DNA of 64,000 nucleotides. Origin: Candidatus Methylomirabilota bacterium. GTDB taxonomy: Bacteria > Methylomirabilota > Methylomirabilia > Rokubacteriales > CSP1-6. Numbering within the stretch: position 1 is the first letter of the stretch; every line of letters starts with the position of its first letter. The notes beneath the pieces are model-generated. The model was not told the origin of the DNA. It did no database searches and worked only from the letters and a program-made list of their open reading frames with translations. Shown piece after piece: positions 60,570 to 64,000 of this stretch. The stretch is from NCBI GenBank assembly GCA_036001065.1, contig DASYUQ010000126.1, positions 33,451 through 97,450 on the forward strand. Direction: 5' to 3'. Made by a program: the position numbers and the translations under genes.

Positions 60570-61994
60570 CTAAATATCGAAGTAGAGCGCGAACTCCCAG
60601 GGATGCGGGCGCAGCCGGACGGGATCGACCTCGTTCTTGCGCTTGTAGTCGATCCAGGTCTCGATGGCGTCCGACGTGAAGACATCGCCCTTGAGCAGCC
60701 AGTCGTGCGACTTCTCGAGGTTGTCCAGCACGACGTCCAGCGAGCCCGGAAGCTGCTTGATCTTCTTCGCCTCCTCCGGCGGCAGCTCGTAGAGGTCCTT
60801 GTCCACCGGCTTGCCGGGATCGATCTTGTTGGCGACGCCGTCGAGCCCCGCCATCAGACACGCCGAGAATGACAGATACGGATTGCACGTGTTGTCGGGT
60901 GTGCGGAACTCGATGCGCTTGGCGCCCTCCGATCTCGAGTACACCGGGATGCGGACGCACGCCGAGCGGTTGCGCTGGCTGTAGACCAGGTTGATCGGGG
61001 CTTCGTACCCCGGCACCAACCTCTTGTAGGAGTTCGTCGACGGCGCGATGAGCGCAAGCAGCGCCGGCGCATGCTTGAGGATGCCGCCGATGTAGTAGAG
61101 GCAGGTTTTGGAGATATCGGCGTAGCCGCCCCGCTCGTAGAAGAGGTTCTTGCCGTTCTTCCAGATCGACTGATGCGTGTGCATGCCGGAACCGTTGTCC
61201 TGGAAGAGCGGCTTCGGCATGAAGGTGGCGGTCTTCCCCCACTTCCGCGCGGTGTTCTTGGCGCAGTACTTGTACCAGAGCACCTTGTCCGCCATCTTGG
61301 TCAGCGTGTCGTAGCGCATATCGACTTCGGTCTGGCCGGCGGTCGCCACTTCGTGGTGGTGCACCTCGATCCTGACGCCGACGCTCTCCAGCGCCAGGAC
61401 CATGTCCGAGCGGATGTCCTGGAACTTGTCCATTGGCGGGACCGGGAAGTAGCCCTGCTTGTAGCGCGGCTTGTAGCCGAGGTTGGGCTGCTCGGGCGTG
61501 CCTTCCTTCCCCGAGTTCCAGAAGCCGGCTTCGGAGTCGATGAAGTAGTACCCCGAGTGGTAGTTCTGGTCGAACCGGATCGAGTCGAAGAAGAAGAACT
61601 CCAGCTCGGGGCCGATATAAATCGTGTCGCCGATGCCGCTCTTCTTGAGATACGCCTCCGCCTTCTGCGCAATGTACCGCGGGTCCCGCGTGTACCACTT
61701 CCCGGTTACCGGGTCTTTCACGTTGCAGATCAGAACGAGCGTGGGCACCGCCGTGAACGGATCCATCGCGGCCGTGTCAGGGTCCGGGATCAACAGCATG
61801 TCGGACTCGTCGATGGTCTGGAATCCGCGGATCGACGAGCCGTCGAAGCCCAAGCCCTCCTCGAAGATGTCCTCTTTCAACTCGGAGACCGGTATCGAAA
61901 AGTGCTGCCAGAGGCCGGGCAGGTCGATGAAGCGGAGATCGACAATCTTGGCGCCTTTCTCCTTGGCCAGCTTGAGGACATCCTTCGGCGTCAT
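60570..61994 (-). CDS. glnA: glutamine synthetase type I
   Basis: A 474-residue GS-I enzyme that condenses ammonia and glutamate to glutamine as a dodecamer. FDGSSIRGF (about residue 53) is the first signature. [17 protein letters not shown] carries metal ligands. [25 protein letters not shown] (about 255-280) is the ATP/glutamate site, and NRSACVRIP lies near 340. [20 protein letters not shown] (about 395) contains the Tyr that GlnE adenylylates, so activity is probably controlled by covalent modification. ATG 61994 follows GAGGAGAAGGAG; an ATG 13 codons upstream is unlikely. It follows amtB in a glnB-amtB-glnA array. Confidence 0.93.
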   Translation of the reverse strand: MTPKDVLKLAKEKGAKIVDLRFIDLPGLWQHFSIPVSELKEDIFEEGLGFDGSSIRGFQTIDESDMLLIPDPDTAAMDPFTAVPTLVLICNVKDPVTGKWYTRDPRYIAQKAEAYLKKSGIGDTIYIGPELEFFFFDSIRFDQNYHSGYYFIDSEAGFWNSGKEGTPEQPNLGYKPRYKQGYFPVPPMDKFQDIRSDMVLALESVGVRIEVHHHEVATAGQTEVDMRYDTLTKMADKVLWYKYCAKNTARKWGKTATFMPKPLFQDNGSGMHTHQSIWKNGKNLFYERGGYADISKTCLYYIGGILKHAPALLALIAPSTNSYKRLVPGYEAPINLVYSQRNRSACVRIPVYSRSEGAKRIEFRTPDNTCNPYLSFSACLMAGLDGVANKIDPGKPVDKDLYELPPEEAKKIKQLPGSLDVVLDNLEKSHDWLLKGDVFTSDAIETWIDYKRKNEVDPVRLRPHPWEFALYFDI

Positions 61995-62037
61995 GAACTC
62001 CTTCTCCTCTCTAACTTTGCGGTCGGTCATCAATGCC

Positions 62038-62069
62038 GGACCCGGCGGGCCACCTCGTCCGCCGGGTCC
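62038..62069 (-). promoter_or_regulatory. hairpin in the glnA leader
   Basis: GGACCCGGCGG (62059-62069 on the minus strand) and CCGCCGGGTCC (62038-62048) pair perfectly around a 10-base loop, in the amtB-glnA gap and about 30 bases before the glnA Shine-Dalgarno. There is no U tract. Given the ANTAR gene downstream, it is a candidate regulatory hairpin, although the loop does not show the usual hexaloop consensus. Confidence 0.45.
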
Positions 62070-62121
62070 AGATACCTTAGTGAACTAACGCCACAAAATC
62101 AAGGCGCCCTCCGTCCGGGCC

Positions 62122-63582
<1,461 letters not shown>

Positions 63583-63655
63583 GTTCTCTCTCCTTTTGCC
63601 AGTCGCAGCGCTTCGTCGCGCCGGACATGTTGGCGACCCGACCGCGAGGCCCGGC

Positions 63656-64000
<345 letters not shown>

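Noticed and set aside
62034..62121. Sigma-54 promoter for glnA
   Set aside because: No GG-N10-GC element with a recognisable GGCAC/TTGC core was found in the amtB-glnA gap or between glnB and amtB.

Overview
The window is 64 kb of very GC-rich, densely packed bacterial chromosome. I count about 50 protein genes, and no rRNA, tRNA, CRISPR array or complete insertion sequence. The LPS-type exporter (MsbA), type II secretion parts (GspA/B/C), lipoproteins, twin-arginine signals and many solute-binding-protein transporters point to a Gram-negative-type envelope and a soil or subsurface heterotroph. The mix (branched-chain amino acid, TRAP, sugar and dipeptide uptake, CoA-linked aromatic metabolism, a selenoprotein, Lhr helicase) resembles Candidatus Rokubacteria/Methylomirabilota. 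That placement is inference and was not tested.

Layout. 1-5.8 kb: deacetylase, ribokinase and nucleoside hydrolase, a SelW-like selenoprotein with an in-frame TGA, a CoA-transferase, a small lipoprotein, an SDR dehydrogenase and RidA. 5.9-9.8 kb: small lipoprotein and gspB/gspA facing gspC. 9.8-17.3 kb: a fused monooxygenase/old-yellow-enzyme protein, a sugar ABC transporter without an ATPase gene, DUF1059, a geranylgeranyl-reductase-like flavoprotein and a membrane protein. 17.3-24.7 kb: Lhr helicase, DUF488, an Lrp/AsnC-like effector domain, an epimerase and a 2-hydroxyacid dehydrogenase. 24.7-29.3 kb: an orphan gas-vesicle-type protein, a miniature inverted-repeat element, DJ-1/PfpI, an FmdB zinc ribbon, aldehyde dehydrogenase and amidase. 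29.5-33.4 kb: a TRAP transporter. 33.5-40.8 kb: a Liv-type transporter carrying an extra 763-residue binding-protein-like gene. 40.9-44.1 kb: a membrane protein, and an Mrp ATPase/Lon-domain/PDZ operon. 44.4-48.8 kb: flavin reductase, aminotransferase, glycosyltransferase and MsbA exporter. 49.6-54.9 kb: NAD synthetase and a dipeptide-type ABC transporter. 55-59.6 kb: zinc ribbon, LOG hydrolase, drug/metabolite transporter, ACT protein and PitA with its PhoU-like partner. 59.7-64 kb: glnB-amtB-glnA followed by an ANTAR regulator, a nitrogen-assimilation module.

Structure beyond the genes. (1) The SelW-like gene at 2870-3097 has TGA in a Cys-Gly-Glu-Sec motif and a candidate SECIS hairpin just downstream. 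(2) At least ten transcription-unit-first genes have a TANNNT-like -10 box 5-8 bases before the start codon and no Shine-Dalgarno sequence, which suggests widespread leaderless transcription. (3) Three 90-bp elements with perfect terminal inverted repeats in CTAG targets look like IS630-type MITEs, and two supply the flanking stop codon. (4) A family of two-hairpin intergenic palindromes recurs through the window. (5) Paired sigma-54-like boxes precede the orphan gas-vesicle-like gene.
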